In this document: positions 1 through 12,900 of the stretch, one piece after another
Layout: every line of letters begins with the position of its first letter
How positions within the stretch are numbered: the stretch's first letter is position 1
Assembly (NCBI GenBank): GCA_036971615.1
Contig: JAYKKR010000004.1
Span: 434,001 to 498,000, forward strand
DNA: 64,000 nt
Reading direction: 5' to 3'
From: Amyloporia xantha
Taxonomy: Eukaryota; Basidiomycota; Agaricomycetes; Polyporales; Adustoporiaceae
Program-made: the position numbers and the translations under genes
Notes under the pieces: generated by a model
Seen by the model: only the letters and a program-made list of their open reading frames with translations
Databases searched by the model: none
What the model was told of the DNA's origin: nothing

Positions 1-1328
1 GAGGACAACAGCAATGTAAAAATCCAGGACCGAAGCGAACACTGGCTGCAATATCCCTGGGATCTATGAGTAACTGATATTAGTGCAATAGCGGGTAGGA
101 ATGGAAGAGACGCTTTCTTTTGCTTTTGCAAATGCGGCTGGCAGAGTCGGGGTCACAATGCTAAGGGCATGAAACAGGTTGTCATCCACGTAGGAATGAC
201 AACAATTTCAGATATACCTGATGTATGTACTCACTTAATGATTGTTTACGGGACTGATCAGCCTAGTAAATGCAATGGATCATAGGGATGAACATACCAA
301 AACCACAAGCTGACAGGTGAAGGGATCAGTTCTGGATATTATGAGCTAAATGGGTACCAACCAGAAGATAACAGTGCTAGCATGACCTAGGCCCATCACT
401 TATTTAGTCATCCGAGAACTTAGAACATTTCCGAGATGCACACCATAACGATAGTGAGCGGTAGTTTGTACCATCGTTTCCTGAGGACTTGATGCTTTCA
501 TGTCGACCACTAGTGTGGTGTATAGAAATGCATCACTCACGTCTCCATATTGCCTGGATATAACACCTACGATGGAGACGGACATATGTCAGTTTTGATC
601 AGAAGAGGGCAGAAGTCCTTTCGCACAGATGAACTACCAATACTGCCGCTGCCTGACATGCATATCAGTTTCTTCGTATGTAAAGTGGGAAAGTAGGGAC
701 TACTGACTGCCAGTGCCCACTGAGCCTATCAGCATCGCAGTTAGCCGAAGTATCCATCATGGTCTATGGAAGATACTGACAGGACCAGAGCTATGTATGA
801 CAGTATAATCTTCAGTGAACTCTCAATCAGTAAAGGTATTAGTGGCAGATGACCCACCGAGGCAATACGAGAAGGGCTCCTACATTGCCGTGGCCCAGGA
901 CCTCGTAATCCCAAACGACCTACGAATTGTTCAGCAAGAATTAGCTGTAAAAATGAGCAAAAATAGATACCAAGTGATCACAGATAATGGTGCCAGTGTC
1001 CAGGATCCTGAGGACGCATCATGAGGTGCAACTCAAAACACTGAAGAACACATACCAGAGAGTCAGAACCTTCTCAGGGTTTCGTAAAAGTACACAAATA
1101 ACGCGGCATTCATGTGGTGTGATTTACGTACAAGCAATTTTAGGTGCGGCTTGTCCTTTGGGTACTCCCACATATAGTACAAGATCTGTGCACACGTAAC
1201 GCCATACAATCTGCAACATATCAGCACTGTGTCATAAAGGAAACGAATAAGAGGTACACAAGGGCAAGTAAACCGCCAATGAAAAAAAGGCAGAGATTTT
1301 TGTTGAGTTCTTGGTGAAGGCTGTCCAT
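1..1328 (-). pseudogene. DUF6534-type membrane protein gene copy A (cut by window edge)
   Basis: Relic or gene for a basidiomycete multi-pass membrane protein of the DUF6534 family, whose function is unknown. The start ATG at 1328-1326 opens a short hydrophobic exon (MDSLHQELNKN..., then FFIGGLLAL). After an intron comes a diagnostic exon with LYGVTCAQILYYMWEYPKD near 1120-1210, then a block with RILDTGTIICDHLV near 1000. The same order and spacing are found in copy B at 23648-25841 (start-to-ILDT about 330 versus 310 bp, and matching stretches near 700 and 310), so the two are collinear paralogs. The exon 2 to exon 3 junction does not keep frame with the visible GT and AG sites in either copy, and later exons are hard to read, so I call it a probable pseudogene. 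The C-terminal exons lie outside the window. Confidence 0.6.
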
Positions 1329-4300
1329 GTCGGAGAGATCGAAACACAGCGGGTCTAAGGAACCTCGGATTCCAGCGAGAAGTTTGGCTCATATACTTTA
1401 TAGACACAGCAAACTTGACAAATTCGATCAAGATTAGTTCAGTCATCCATCCAGCCGGCACTATAATGCGTGCATCTGAGTGGTCCTATTCTTTAGATAT
1501 AGATAATCTGTACAGTGCTTTCAAATTCCTACAACTTGAACAGATGGTATCACCGCGTGCCCGCCAGAGAATATGAAAAATTCAAGTGACTCACTTATTC
1601 CTATCACGGCGAATGATATTCATCAAATATCCTGAAACGAGCCAGCAATGTCTAAGCATCTCAGAGCCAGCATCTGGAATGCGAAGTTCTTTGGACAAGA
1701 TGGACGTCGATGATGGACGTCGTACTAATGAGACCTGGTTTCTATCGGCAATTGCCGAGACACTGGCAGTCCTACCACTGTCCTACCACCAAAGTGCGGC
1801 CCAAACGAAACCATCACATATACAGCACTCCTGAGCTTTAGCCTGATGGTCAAGGTCCGTACTCTGTCCCGCACAATGACCGGATCTTTCGTTCTTCAGT
1901 AAGTGTTTCATATTCAAAAGATGTCTGGATGGAGTTCGACTTCCCATGATAATCTACATGCTCATATGGACCTTGGCAGATACCAACAGTCATAGATGAC
2001 CTCGTCTTTGGAATGCTGCATGCCGGTGCGTGATAAGAGTCTGACAAAGTGGAGGGGATTTATGCTTCGAGTCACGAGTGATATCATTGAGCTACTCACG
2101 TGTGACGCAGGTTGCGCTTCTTCATGGATTCTATTTTGAAACACGCGTGCTGAATCGTGTTGAATTTATTCGGATATCAGCCCAATATGTGTCGAACATC
2201 AGAGTCCTATCTATCTTTTTCTGTCGAAGGTGGCGAAATGCACCTTGTTCACGCCATTTCAGCGCCTGATAGTATGGTAACTTATATCAAGTAACAACTC
2301 AAGTCGACAGTCATCTGGTTTGATATATGGCATCCTCTCAATATCAGGTAAGTGCTCCCGAGTTGACAGATTCGAGATATTGATCATAAGGTGTCCGAGC
2401 AGCTCACAACATGACATGACCTTGGTCAACAGTGCTGTCTGATATAGAAGCGCACTACGAGAGCTAGAGTGGTGGTAGCTATATGAGAGTACTAGGCAGT
2501 CACCTGTACGGGCGCGACTATATTTTCTGACTCCAAGTGGTGAGTTCAGTCCAGACATACTCCAATGAATCACGTCTGAGCGCACGATGCTCCCTAGATA
2601 AATAATGAGAACAATCCCTTCTGACTCTCCCCTGAAATCGAAATCAATCCGACAGCACTGCCGCTACGGAAGCTACATTGCCGACTTGCTCCCAGGGCCA
2701 GCCTCACATATACCTCTGTGGAGATGATTTTTCAGGAACTTTGAACCTTTCCCTGGTCCACGCCAAGATTCCATTCGTCAAGTCCGCATAATTGAAGCAC
2801 TACCAGAAGCTGCGAAGAGGGTTCTGATCTGGTAAGATCAAGTCATCTGCTACAGAGAAGACCCAAAGGTCCAAAGGTCAAGCGCTGCTGTTGAGTCTCA
2901 GTTCGAAGAAGCCCGCCTGACAGCAAAGCAATTTCCATCGGAATTTATTGACAGCCAGTCTGGCCTACGATGGAGGTACACCCCACACTCGTATGTTGGG
3001 GAGCCCCGTGGGGCCGGCGGTTCCGTGTCCCATGAGTGACGAACGATACCCGTTCAGCTATTTACTGTGCGTAACGCTACAATGCTGCGGCGAGTCTCGA
3101 CCTATGGGATGGACCGCGCCTTCGGAGCTCCACAGAACTTCACGCTTGAGCCTATCTTAGAAAGATGGATGGCGGACATTGACGTGACGGACGGCTACAT
3201 CTCTGTGTGCTCAGATTCGTCGGTCGTCGTCATTCCCTGACAAAGTGGTGGCTCACCCGATGTGGATGTCACTAGTGCCGTCCAAGCAGACTGCGGTGAG
3301 TCACGTATTCTCGTACTCGCAGAACATGATCATCCCCGTTCATGGTGGGGTAGCGCAATGCACCTCAGGAACATACATACTAGACGTGACTCAATCGGGC
3401 GCTGCACCGGATATGAAGCACGCTACAGTCGGTAGCACTGCACATGTAGCCGATGTAGATGCCATGGAGCACGTCGCGATTGTCCCTCCAGATCACTCCG
3501 ACACTACGAATAATCAGGTGCTTGCCCGCGTCGATTCGAATCTAATCTCGCTGCGTGTCCTGGAAAGTCTGACCCTTATTGAGCGACACGCTATGCTAAA
3601 CACTCATTCTCTCGCAGGTCATCTCTCGCCAGATCATTGGCGCCTCCTGCTGTGTCGGTCTTTGACTTGTGCTCTTCCTCGTCAGGAATTGCGTCTTGCC
3701 AGATAGGTCATTGTTTCTTTATTCGAGATCATATGGAGAAGAGACATGGGAGAACAGCCTCGAATCTTGCACGGGATGAAGGACAACAGAGGCGCATTGT
3801 CGTTCAGATTCATGAGACTATCAGTGCATCCCTGCTTTGCGTGCTAGTTGGCCGCGAGTTGGCATGGCATTGCCTGCGCTGCTTCTGGGTGCCTCAATTG
3901 ATGCTGCTCTGGAAATTACTTCTGCAACAAACGTCATCGACTGCACTCTTGGTTTCATGGCCGATCCGAGTGGGTGGCAACAAGCCATATACACAATGCA
4001 AAGCGTCCGCATTGTCTGCATGCAAACCGGACAAAAAGTCATGATGCAGCATTACTGGGCGCAGGCCTGCAATTTTGGCAACCACTGGCAGCCTGAGGGA
4101 AATGGGGTACACAGTCGATGGATGTTTTGGGCTCGCGCACCGTCGTGCAGAAGGTGAGTCCTCATCTACCCGTGCTTTACGTCTGGTCCCAAAGAGTATA
4201 CTGCTGACATTTTTCTGTTCATAAGGTTATGAATCCGAGAGACACCACTGGCCGGGCCAGCCTTCATCTCAACCTGGATCGCCGATCCAGCTAATTTGAA

Positions 4301-6262
4301 TTTCTCTGTCATTTCCCAGAAGACGTCACGGAATTGCCAGAGACTGGCAGTATACTGTACAGTACGATATGTTTCTTCTATGCTATCTCCGCGCTTGGAT
4401 AGGTGGTCATGAGGAATGACGTGCGGGACCGGGGTGCCTACGGCGTCCGATCGGTTCAAATGCCACAAAGCTCGCGCTCAGGTATGGCAGTCAGTTTTCT
4501 GGGCTTCGAGTTCTTTTCACAGTCGCCCGTTCCGTCTTCGACTAGTATGCGCTCTTCTGCACCATGTTTCCTTCACAGCGTTGAACTTCTGTTCCTGTCA
4601 TTGGCCAGACTGACACCTTACACGACAAGCTAGGATGACCCCGCAGCGTCGAGTTCTCACTCAATCTCGTCCTTGCTCGCGCTCGCGTCCGTTACCGAAC
4701 CTTTGTGACACGTTTCTCTGACGACTGTCGGGCAGCGTACATGTCCTCTCACGCTGTGCGGCGGGATCCTATGACTTCTGTGTTCTTCCTCCCGTTTCAT
4801 CAGAGCTGTCGAGCAGTCGGCATATGCTCACTGCTGGCAGAAGCAATCTATCTTCACGGTCCAAGCCTCCAAACACAGCGATACATTTCTTGTCCCAATT
4901 TCCTGAGATTGGCCTGAGCCACCCGTTGGCCGCACGTTAACCACCCACAGAAGTGCGTTTTAGAATAAGTCCTCCTCTCGAGGCGCTTACTTATCTGTGG
5001 CGTACGAGGAGCCGGCGTTATCTCCCCAGCATGCTATTAATGTCTGCCTCCCCGGCATTGCGCATGCGTCACTGCGCCGCTCCGGTGTGATCGATGGCTT
5101 TTTTGAGACGGGTCTTCGGCGTTCTTGTCGTAGCGGCAACCAAGCGGCAACTTGTAATTTCACTATGGTCAGTCTCATGGCTCGTCCTTCAGGCCTCAGG
5201 CCCCAACATTAGCCAACAATGTTATCTGACACTCCCGCAGACGCACGGATTCAAATTCGCACAAACGGAGGGCCGGGAGTCTGCTGCACGACTCGGCCGC
5301 GAACTGCGGAGCTTGAGCCTTGCGATCTTTCGAATTGTGATTTTGAGTTGCTGCGTCAGCAGTGCTATCTAGACGCGTTCGTAATTCATATACCTGTCAT
5401 CGAGGTGGGCATGTCTAGGCTTCATTTGCACTCGATTGATCTCAGCGGGAGTGCTGTCTGCGCTGTAGAGCTCCATCACCTCGTCTTCTTGCAGATTTCA
5501 CAGTTGTAGCTGGCATCGATGGCTTACAAACATGCCAGAGCTGGGGTGTGCGACCTTTGTATTGCGCCACTTGAGGCGTTTCGCTGCTCTCCTCCTTCTG
5601 GCGAGTATCCTCAATTGCACCATCCAGCACGAGGATTGTGTCCGAGGGAACCCCGAGATGGAGCATGACCGCGCCGAATGTGACCGCGTTCGGCGTCATG
5701 TCCCCATGTGTGGACACGGATCATGAACATTCGTTATCGCCTCGACAGAGGTTCCTGCGTCCTCGGTCGTATGCACTTAGCGAAGGCTGTGCCGCAGTGC
5801 GTCCCGTGTCGGCCGTCGCATTATCGCGCTGAGGCATGCATGATGCGCACTGACTGTGAAGACATCACAGAAGTCGCAACGCACAACAACGCGTGATACT
5901 AAACCCACCGCCCCCAGCTGGCTCGCGATGACCGGTACCCGGTTCTGAGCACATGATGGAAGTTGTCGACGTTTAGAATCGTGGCGACGGCTTCGGTGAT
6001 GGGCACTTCAAACATTTGTGACCGCGTGAAGCCGCCTCACGGTAGCAGGAATTGTGGATGATCATGAGGCCGGTGCCGTTCGAGCTCTGCTATGCTATTT
6101 CTGCCTGCAGAGTCGTGTGCTCTCTGCTTCAGCGTCCGCCGTCGACCATGCAAGCAGTGTCTGCCGCACAAGGAGCTTCGGCAAAGAACAGCGCCCCGTG
6201 GCACGTGGCGACCTAAAATGGACTCCTAGCCTCGATCACGGTTTGATGGGATCTTCGTCCTA
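1329..6262. other. Region without a recognisable gene
   Basis: About 5 kb of roughly 50% GC sequence with only short open frames. Open stretches near 3110-3710 (plus) and 5219-5509 (plus) read like fragments of decayed protein genes, but I recognise no family in them and find no consistent exon set. No LTRs, TIRs or tandem arrays were seen. It may hold remnants of genes or old transposons. Confidence 0.4.
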
Positions 6263-6278
6263 AGTATGTACGCGGGCC

Positions 6279-6303
6279 TATGGTAAGCGTAACGGTCGTG
6301 CTC
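6279..6303 (+). repeat. Left copy of 25-bp perfect inverted repeat
   Basis: The word beginning TATGGTAAGCGTAACG and ending GTCGTGCTC is the exact reverse complement of 9426-9450. Similarity decays beyond the core on the inner side (TGATTT...GA.ACTC), suggesting two diverged copies of one longer sequence in opposite orientation. Confidence 0.85.
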
Positions 6304-7933
6304 ACGTGATTTGACACTCCGATGTTCGGCCAGATCGGAAGAGCCCAGGACCCCAGAGAGCTGCGAGATAATGCATAGATCATGCCGTGTGTGACCATAC
6401 CGCATCCTCAAAATACATTGCCCACTAAAAACTCATGGAATACACTTCTTATATTATGCTGCAATACATGTTTCAACATTTACTGTGGGTATTTGAGCAA
6501 AGAGACACGTTATGTGCAGGCAGCACCGGTGGTCAAACACGTTGCACCTAGGCTGTCCAACGAGTCGATTGCCTATTTTGGTGAGCGTCTGGCAAACACC
6601 ATCGCTCAACAGGGAGAGGCTTGTCAGTTCGCGCAAGATACTGTTCCACCTCCTCCCGGTCAAATTGGGGTCATTTTTGGCCACAGATATTAAGGACAGC
6701 CTTATAGCAGCTTTAGGAAAAATTTCAACTACATTCTGTGACTTACACCTCAACCTTAAAGGTAGTTGACCTAGTTGGCAATTGTTGCCTGCACCATATG
6801 CTAGAGGTGAACCAGGTCCTTAAATTTCTATCATTTGCCTTGAATATAAATGACTCTTGCATATTATATGAGCAGTCAAATATCCTTGAACAATAATATA
6901 CTCAGTAAGTGGCATCATTTTCTATGGCTTGTCAGGACTCAGAATGGACAGGTGTCAATGACACTCCAAGTAAATGCTTTATATTTGGAAGAGCCATTTG
7001 ACACAGTATTTGAGGGTAGTGAGAAAAATCCCAAACACTGAATAGGATTTGTAATATCTTGATGTCAGACTTTGTCAAAAATAACTTGTTGAATATTGGT
7101 TGCAATATCATACAAATACTAGATGTAACAAAAGCTCCTTCCAAGGTTTTTATAATCCTTGCTGGTGGCATAAGAGAGAGATATTATTTTTTCATCTCTT
7201 TGATCCTTCCACCAACAATGAAAGCTGCATATAGAGTACTATTTCATCCTATTTAAAATGCCTTAGCTAGGTTGATGGATACATCAGAATAAATAGTACA
7301 TCTGGACTTTCTATAAATTCATTGTGTAGATTAAAATTTATGTCAACATTCTAGTAGTCATTTCTTTTGAGCCTATTCCTGAGGGTGTTTTATGCCTAGA
7401 TAAGTCCTGATCACATTTATTTTGTCTGTGCCATAGGCTACTTCTGTTAAAATTGCAAGAAGATGAATACCTGCTAGTCTCTAATATGAGACAGGCTAAG
7501 ACCTGCGAGATGTACTACAAAGAGTATAAATAAATTACAAATTGGCACTTCCCTGGAAAGAAGCATCAGGAAAACCCAACTTTTCTCCATCAACTTATCT
7601 ATCTTAATTTCCTAGACAAGAAATCCAGAGACTTCTCAGACTATTCAGAAGAATCAAAAAAATCCTGGGAACGTGAATTAGTCTTAGGCAAGAGAAAGAG
7701 ATAGTAAGTCAATAAGAAAATTTGGAATTTTACTGATGTCAACAGACATTATATCCTCAGGCTTAAGTTTAGTATAATCCAAGCCATCAGACATTGGATC
7801 ATGACTCTTGTATATATGCTTAGACTCATCATTTTGAAACCCTGGAGAGACCAGCCCTTCTGAATTAACAATGCCACTTCATAGCTCTAAATCTGAGAAC
7901 AATCCAATATGCATTTACTGTGTTTGGAAGATT

Positions 7934-8093
7934 GTGAAATGTACATATATTTTAGAGAAAGAAATTTTGGTAACCCACTGTAGTTCTAGATGAGATTTCC
8001 AATATGTGACTGTGTGAAATGTACATATATTTTAGAGAAAGAAATTTTGGTAACCCACTGTAGTTCTAGATGAGATTTCCAATATGTGACTGT
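7934..8093. repeat. Perfect 80-bp tandem duplication
   Basis: The block starting GTGAAATGTACATATATT at 7934 is repeated at 8014 with no visible difference, and the first bases of a third copy follow at 8094 before divergence (GTGAAATGAGG). The two full units are in direct orientation with an 80-bp period inside the AT-rich island. Confidence 0.9.
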
Positions 8094-9425
8094 GTGAAAT
8101 GAGGAAGAAATTTCAATCGTCAATTTTTATATTGTGATAAAGATATTGTGCTTGAACAGTCTATATCATTTCTAATATTTCCTCATGTTTTATAGCATGT
8201 CTTCAACCATGAGTGGCACACAATAATGAACTTGCAGACATTGAATTTTGAAAATCAGAATCCTCACTGGCACTCAATGGCAAATAGCTGTAAGTTTTGA
8301 GGCTCCAACTACTTCATCTATTTGTACATGAATGGCTCAAATTGCATCCTATATATGTTGAACTACTGCTACCCCAATAAACTGTAAATAAATCTGACAC
8401 CCTGTAGCCAAAGATGATATCATTGCATATTTGATTATTTGCATCTACATAACAATCACATTTTGGACAATATCAGCATGTTTATTTTCCTCCTAGCCCT
8501 CTCCATTTCTGACTCAATAGATTATAGGAAAGCTACCAGTTGTTTTTTCCTTGTTCCCCTACAGGACAATAAGTTTTCCAAGCAAACAAAAAGCAAAAAA
8601 TAAAATAAGAATGGCTTTTCCAGATCCAAGAACAAACCTTGACCATTGGAAGAATAGAGAAAACTGGAGATTCTCTCATTATGATGGGAGATCATGACTC
8701 ATGTCTTTTTTGAATCTATGTACTGATATCTATAAGAGAGAGAGAGCCTGTGAGGAGAAGGGTCAGTGTTGAAGATTTTGAGCACATATTTTTTTCATAT
8801 ATATGTGTATTGTTTATGCTGTGTATCTACTGTGTAATTACTTCTATATACCATGTACCATTTATTAAATACCAAATTTCTATAAATGTACACCCAATAG
8901 TTGGAGCATTAGCTGTAACCATGAGCATCAGATCAATTTGCATAGCAGGCTTGTATGGAGTCCAATATATCCAATATGATCTGATCTCAACTGTTGGCAT
9001 TGGACATCAGGAGAACTACATTTTTCCTTCTTTTTTCCTTGTCATGTCACAAACACACACTCTTACTCTCTTCTACTTATTGAAAAATTGATTTGACAAC
9101 CAGGAATGATTCATGTTCCAAACTCTCACTTATTTTGATAAGCTGTCTCCTGTGAGCCTTGTTCTGCTGAATGAAAGGCAGGTTTCTGTGGTAATAAGAT
9201 GTGTGAAGCAGAGTTTGAGCTGAAAGCATTGACCACAACCTAAATATGTAAGCTAGCCGATTCATATGATATGTACAGCAGCCAAGGTAAGTTATACAGC
9301 ATTTGACTACAACGGGCTGTGGTGTAATCTAAAGGCGCCGCGGTTGCGGTGATCAGGGTCTCACAGTCTTCTTATGGAAAGCCGTTGATGCCGTTCGCGG
9401 AAGACGCCGCCTGAGTTCGAAATCA

Positions 9426-9450
9426 GAGCACGACCGTTACGCTTACCATA
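9426..9450 (-). repeat. Right copy of 25-bp perfect inverted repeat
   Basis: Exact reverse complement of 6279-6303. It lies about 450 bp upstream of the oligopeptide transporter start, so it could be original promoter-region sequence, with the left copy being the duplicate. Confidence 0.85.
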
Positions 9451-9460
9451 CGGGCCCGTC

Positions 9461-9905
9461 GCTGTGAGAGGATCGCGAATAGATCTGCACAGACTTGTCT
9501 CATACTTGCGGACTGCTCTGGCGAAGGCTACACAGCTCTATGCCAGGCGAGAACTAGCGTAGGCTGCATAGCCCAGCTGGCGGAAGGCGGTCTCGATGGG
9601 AATGCGGGCCCGCCACCGAAAGAAGCAGAGACAGGACTAGATCTATGCATGGACGTGGGGTGCAGCATGCGGTTGTGGCCGGATGATGCAAGCTCCATAT
9701 GACCTTCCCGTCAGTTTTTTCCCTCCGAAGCTCATGAAGCCGACCGACAGAGTGGTGAATGGTTTCGCGTCGTGATGCTCCTCAGAAGCTTATATTACTC
9801 CAGTTATAGCCATGGCACCTTTGGACTCCTCTCGACACCTTCACTTGTCACTGACCTCTTCGGTCCCCAACCCATAGCCGCGTCATTCACCGCTGCGAGC
9901 TAGCT
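9461..9905 (+). promoter_or_regulatory. Upstream region of the oligopeptide transporter
   Basis: Non-coding stretch before the ATG at 9906. The last 100 bp are pyrimidine-rich (ACTCCTCTCGACACC, CACTTGTCACTGACCTC), as is common just upstream of start codons in basidiomycete genes. A TATATTAC-like word lies near 9790. I see no specific operator. Confidence 0.35.
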
Positions 9906-12900
9906 ATGCCGCTTCATGAAGATCACGTCCTCATCGAGGGCCCGGAGGCCGCTCAGATCATCGACCAGATGCCGCACATCAACCACGATGCCCAAATGAC
10001 GTTCTCACCCGACTCGGGCTCAGACTATGCATCCAAGGAGAAGCTCGAACAGCTTCAGTCCAAGTCCAGTGGGACTGGTGTGGACACGGAGGAGGTCGAG
10101 GTCGATGAAAAGCTGTATGACGAGAACGGGCGGGAGAGGGTACTGCAGACCGCCGATGACTTCGCCCGGGCGCTGGTCAGTATGGACGACGACCCGACGC
10201 TGCCAATACACACGTTCCGCATGTGGTTTGCTGGTGCCGGTCTGGCTGTTTTCGGTGCCGTGCTTGGAATGCTCTTCGTGAGTCCCTATATGCGTCGATC
10301 GCGTGCGGCATTTTTACTCTGAACCCACAGCAATTCCGGCCGCAAGTCCTCACTGTGTCCGCGCTCTTCCTCCAGCTGTTGGCCTACATGATCGGAACCT
10401 TCTTGGCATACATCATCCCTGGTCCCGGTAGTCGCTTCCACACAGGCAGCAGGTTTTGGAACTTCATGAACCCCGGCCCATTCAGTGCGTCGTCTGCTTC
10501 GGAGGACTCTGAAAAGAACTCATACTAATGTCTGTGATATCAGACATCAAGGAGCATGTTGCTGCGCAAATCATGGCAAATACGGCTGCGTACGTTTTTT
10601 CCGATGGCTCGATATTCAGATCGACTCGATCTCATTCTCGATCATTACAGGACGTCAGCGTTGGCATGCATGGTCTTCGCCTCTGATGACCTGTTCTACA
10701 ACCTCACAGTCAACGTAGGTCGCGCATATACTAGCATATAGCTGTCGTTGACGGGTTCTATGCTTGTGCTTCACAGCCTGGCAATGCGATCTTCACCCTC
10801 CTCGCCTCTCAACTGATCGGATATGGCTTCGCGGGCATGTTCCGTGCGTTATCTTTCATTTTCGATGTCGTTGCATCTCAACTTCGTTTGGACGAGAAAA
10901 GCTGACGCCGTACTTTCCGTGCTGTGTATCTAGGAGCGTTCCTCGTATACCCGACTGTCATGCTTTACCCTCAGAACCTGATCTACGTCAACCTGTTCGA
11001 TGTGTTGCACAGATCCAAGGGCGAGGCCCTCCAAGGGAAGCGTCTGCGTTTCTTCTGGATCTTGACTGGTGCGATGTACGCATGTTGTCCGTCCACAAGT
11101 CCGCATATACGTTGACGTTGATGTCCGCGTTGTGATCGCAGCTTTGTATACGAGTGGTTCCCTGAGGTTCGTGCCTTGTTGTGTCCTGTGTTCTTGATCG
11201 ACGGATCTGATCCGTGTCCTGCGCAGTGGATCGCTCCCCTTCTTGGCTCGTTCAACATCGTCTGCCTGTGCGCTCGCAACTCCGACTGGGTGTCATACAT
11301 CTTTGGGGGTGCAGAGGCGAACGAGGGTATGGGGCTCTTGGGCTTTGGCGTTGATTGGGCGAGTGAGTACCACTTCATGATTTCGGTTTTCAAGATCGGC
11401 TCTGAACATGGTATATGATAGATATCACGAGCGCGCCGTTCTACCAGCCTTTGTCGACACAGATTTCCAGTACGTATCTCTGTATTGCGTTGTGAAGTGA
11501 GGAGATGCTCATGTATATGCTGTAGACTATGTAGGATGGGCGCTTTGCTACATCATTCTTCCTGCTGTCTACGCGCGGAACGTCTGGTGAGCTTCAGCCC
11601 GATTGTATTTGCTAACTCTGCGGCCTTGGAAGTTAACATCATTTTGCAGGCACTCCCAGAACTTCCCCTTCATTTCGCAAAACTTGTACGTCGTTTTCCG
11701 TTCTTGATCTGAGGACGTCATTTTAATGCGTTTTTTGTCTGTAGGTTCTGTAAGTGTTGTCGTGCGCTGGCTGACGCGTGGAATTGAAACTTACACCGGT
11801 CTGATTACCGCAGTCGAGAACGGTTCTATCTACGACCAGAACCTGATCCTCACTCCGTATGTAGCCTGATAGTCACTCGCGGTGATCGTCCTCATCGTTC
11901 TCACGCGCATATAGTGAGTTGAGTCTCAACAAGACCGCATACGAGATCTACGGACAGCCGTGGCAGAGCGGCTCCACTGTCGTACGCCCATTTCTTTCTC
12001 CTGGCTCGCGGTTTCTCTGAGCTACGGTCTACTCTCGTTCCAGATCTACAACCTCGGTGTCAACCTGTCTATTGGAGCGACCTTTGTCCACGTCGCTCTC
12101 TGGCACGGCAAAGAGGTATGTGTCTTCCTTGTTCTGTACAAGTCTGGCTTTCGTGGTTGACGAAACCATCTCCGTCGTGAAGATATATGATGCTTTCAGG
12201 GACTAGTGCGTGCTGATCAGTTGGACCACACTTTGGGGCAGCTGCTGATCCCACTCCAGCTTCACCGGTCAGCCCTTGGAGGACGAGCACTACAAGCGGA
12301 TGGCTGTAAGTGTCACCCTATGTAGACAATGAGCTGTGCGCTGATGGCTACTTTATGATAGATTTACAGAGAAGGTAAACTCCATTCGTTCACCGACGAA
12401 GATTTTAGTGACGTATGTCCCTTGAAGTACCATTCTGGTGGTATGCTGCCATCACCGTTGGTGGTATGTAACCCGTCATCTCTTCTCTTCAGCCCGTGTG
12501 CTCACATGTTGATAACAGCCTTCATCACCGCGAGTACGTGTTTATGTCCGAATTCTCTTTTGTAGTGTTGTTCATGCTGCCTCTAGTGGTGTGTTGTTAC
12601 ACTGAGAAATCAGGGTGAGCGCTTTCATGCATATATGGTCGAATGTGATATATACGGCTTATTTGACAGATTGCCCTGGTGGGCTTTGATCGTGGCCTTG
12701 CTTTTTGCTGTGTTCACTCTGCCATTCTATGGTGCCATGGTGGCCATCACCGCGTACGTCACGATCCATACATGCTCCTTAGCATTATGCCTAGCTCACA
12801 TCGGTTTTGTTCAGCTGGTTACCGTACATGACACCGTTGTTCCAAATGCTCGGTGCTGCTCTCGTCCCTGGATCCTCCCAAGCTAACATGGTCCGTATCA

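Larger units (their letters stand above)
6263..9460. other. AT-rich island bracketed by an inverted repeat
   Basis: From about 6375 to 9320 the sequence is clearly richer in A and T than both flanks, with poly-A/T runs and no convincing gene. A perfect 25-bp inverted repeat brackets it (6279-6303 and 9426-9450, see separate entries), and weaker similarity continues beyond the perfect core. The open frames at 6382-6769 and 8750-9091 have no recognisable domain. The origin is unclear: an inserted element, a relic from another source, or an assembly join. Confidence 0.5.

Noticed and set aside
3245..3706. 153-codon open frame as an exon of a real gene.
   Set aside because: No recognisable family and stops in the adjoining sequence; could be a relic but cannot be supported.
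9330..9460. Possible tRNA-like words (GAGTTCGAAATC) near the right inverted repeat.
   Set aside because: No acceptor stem or anticodon arm could be paired; not a tRNA.
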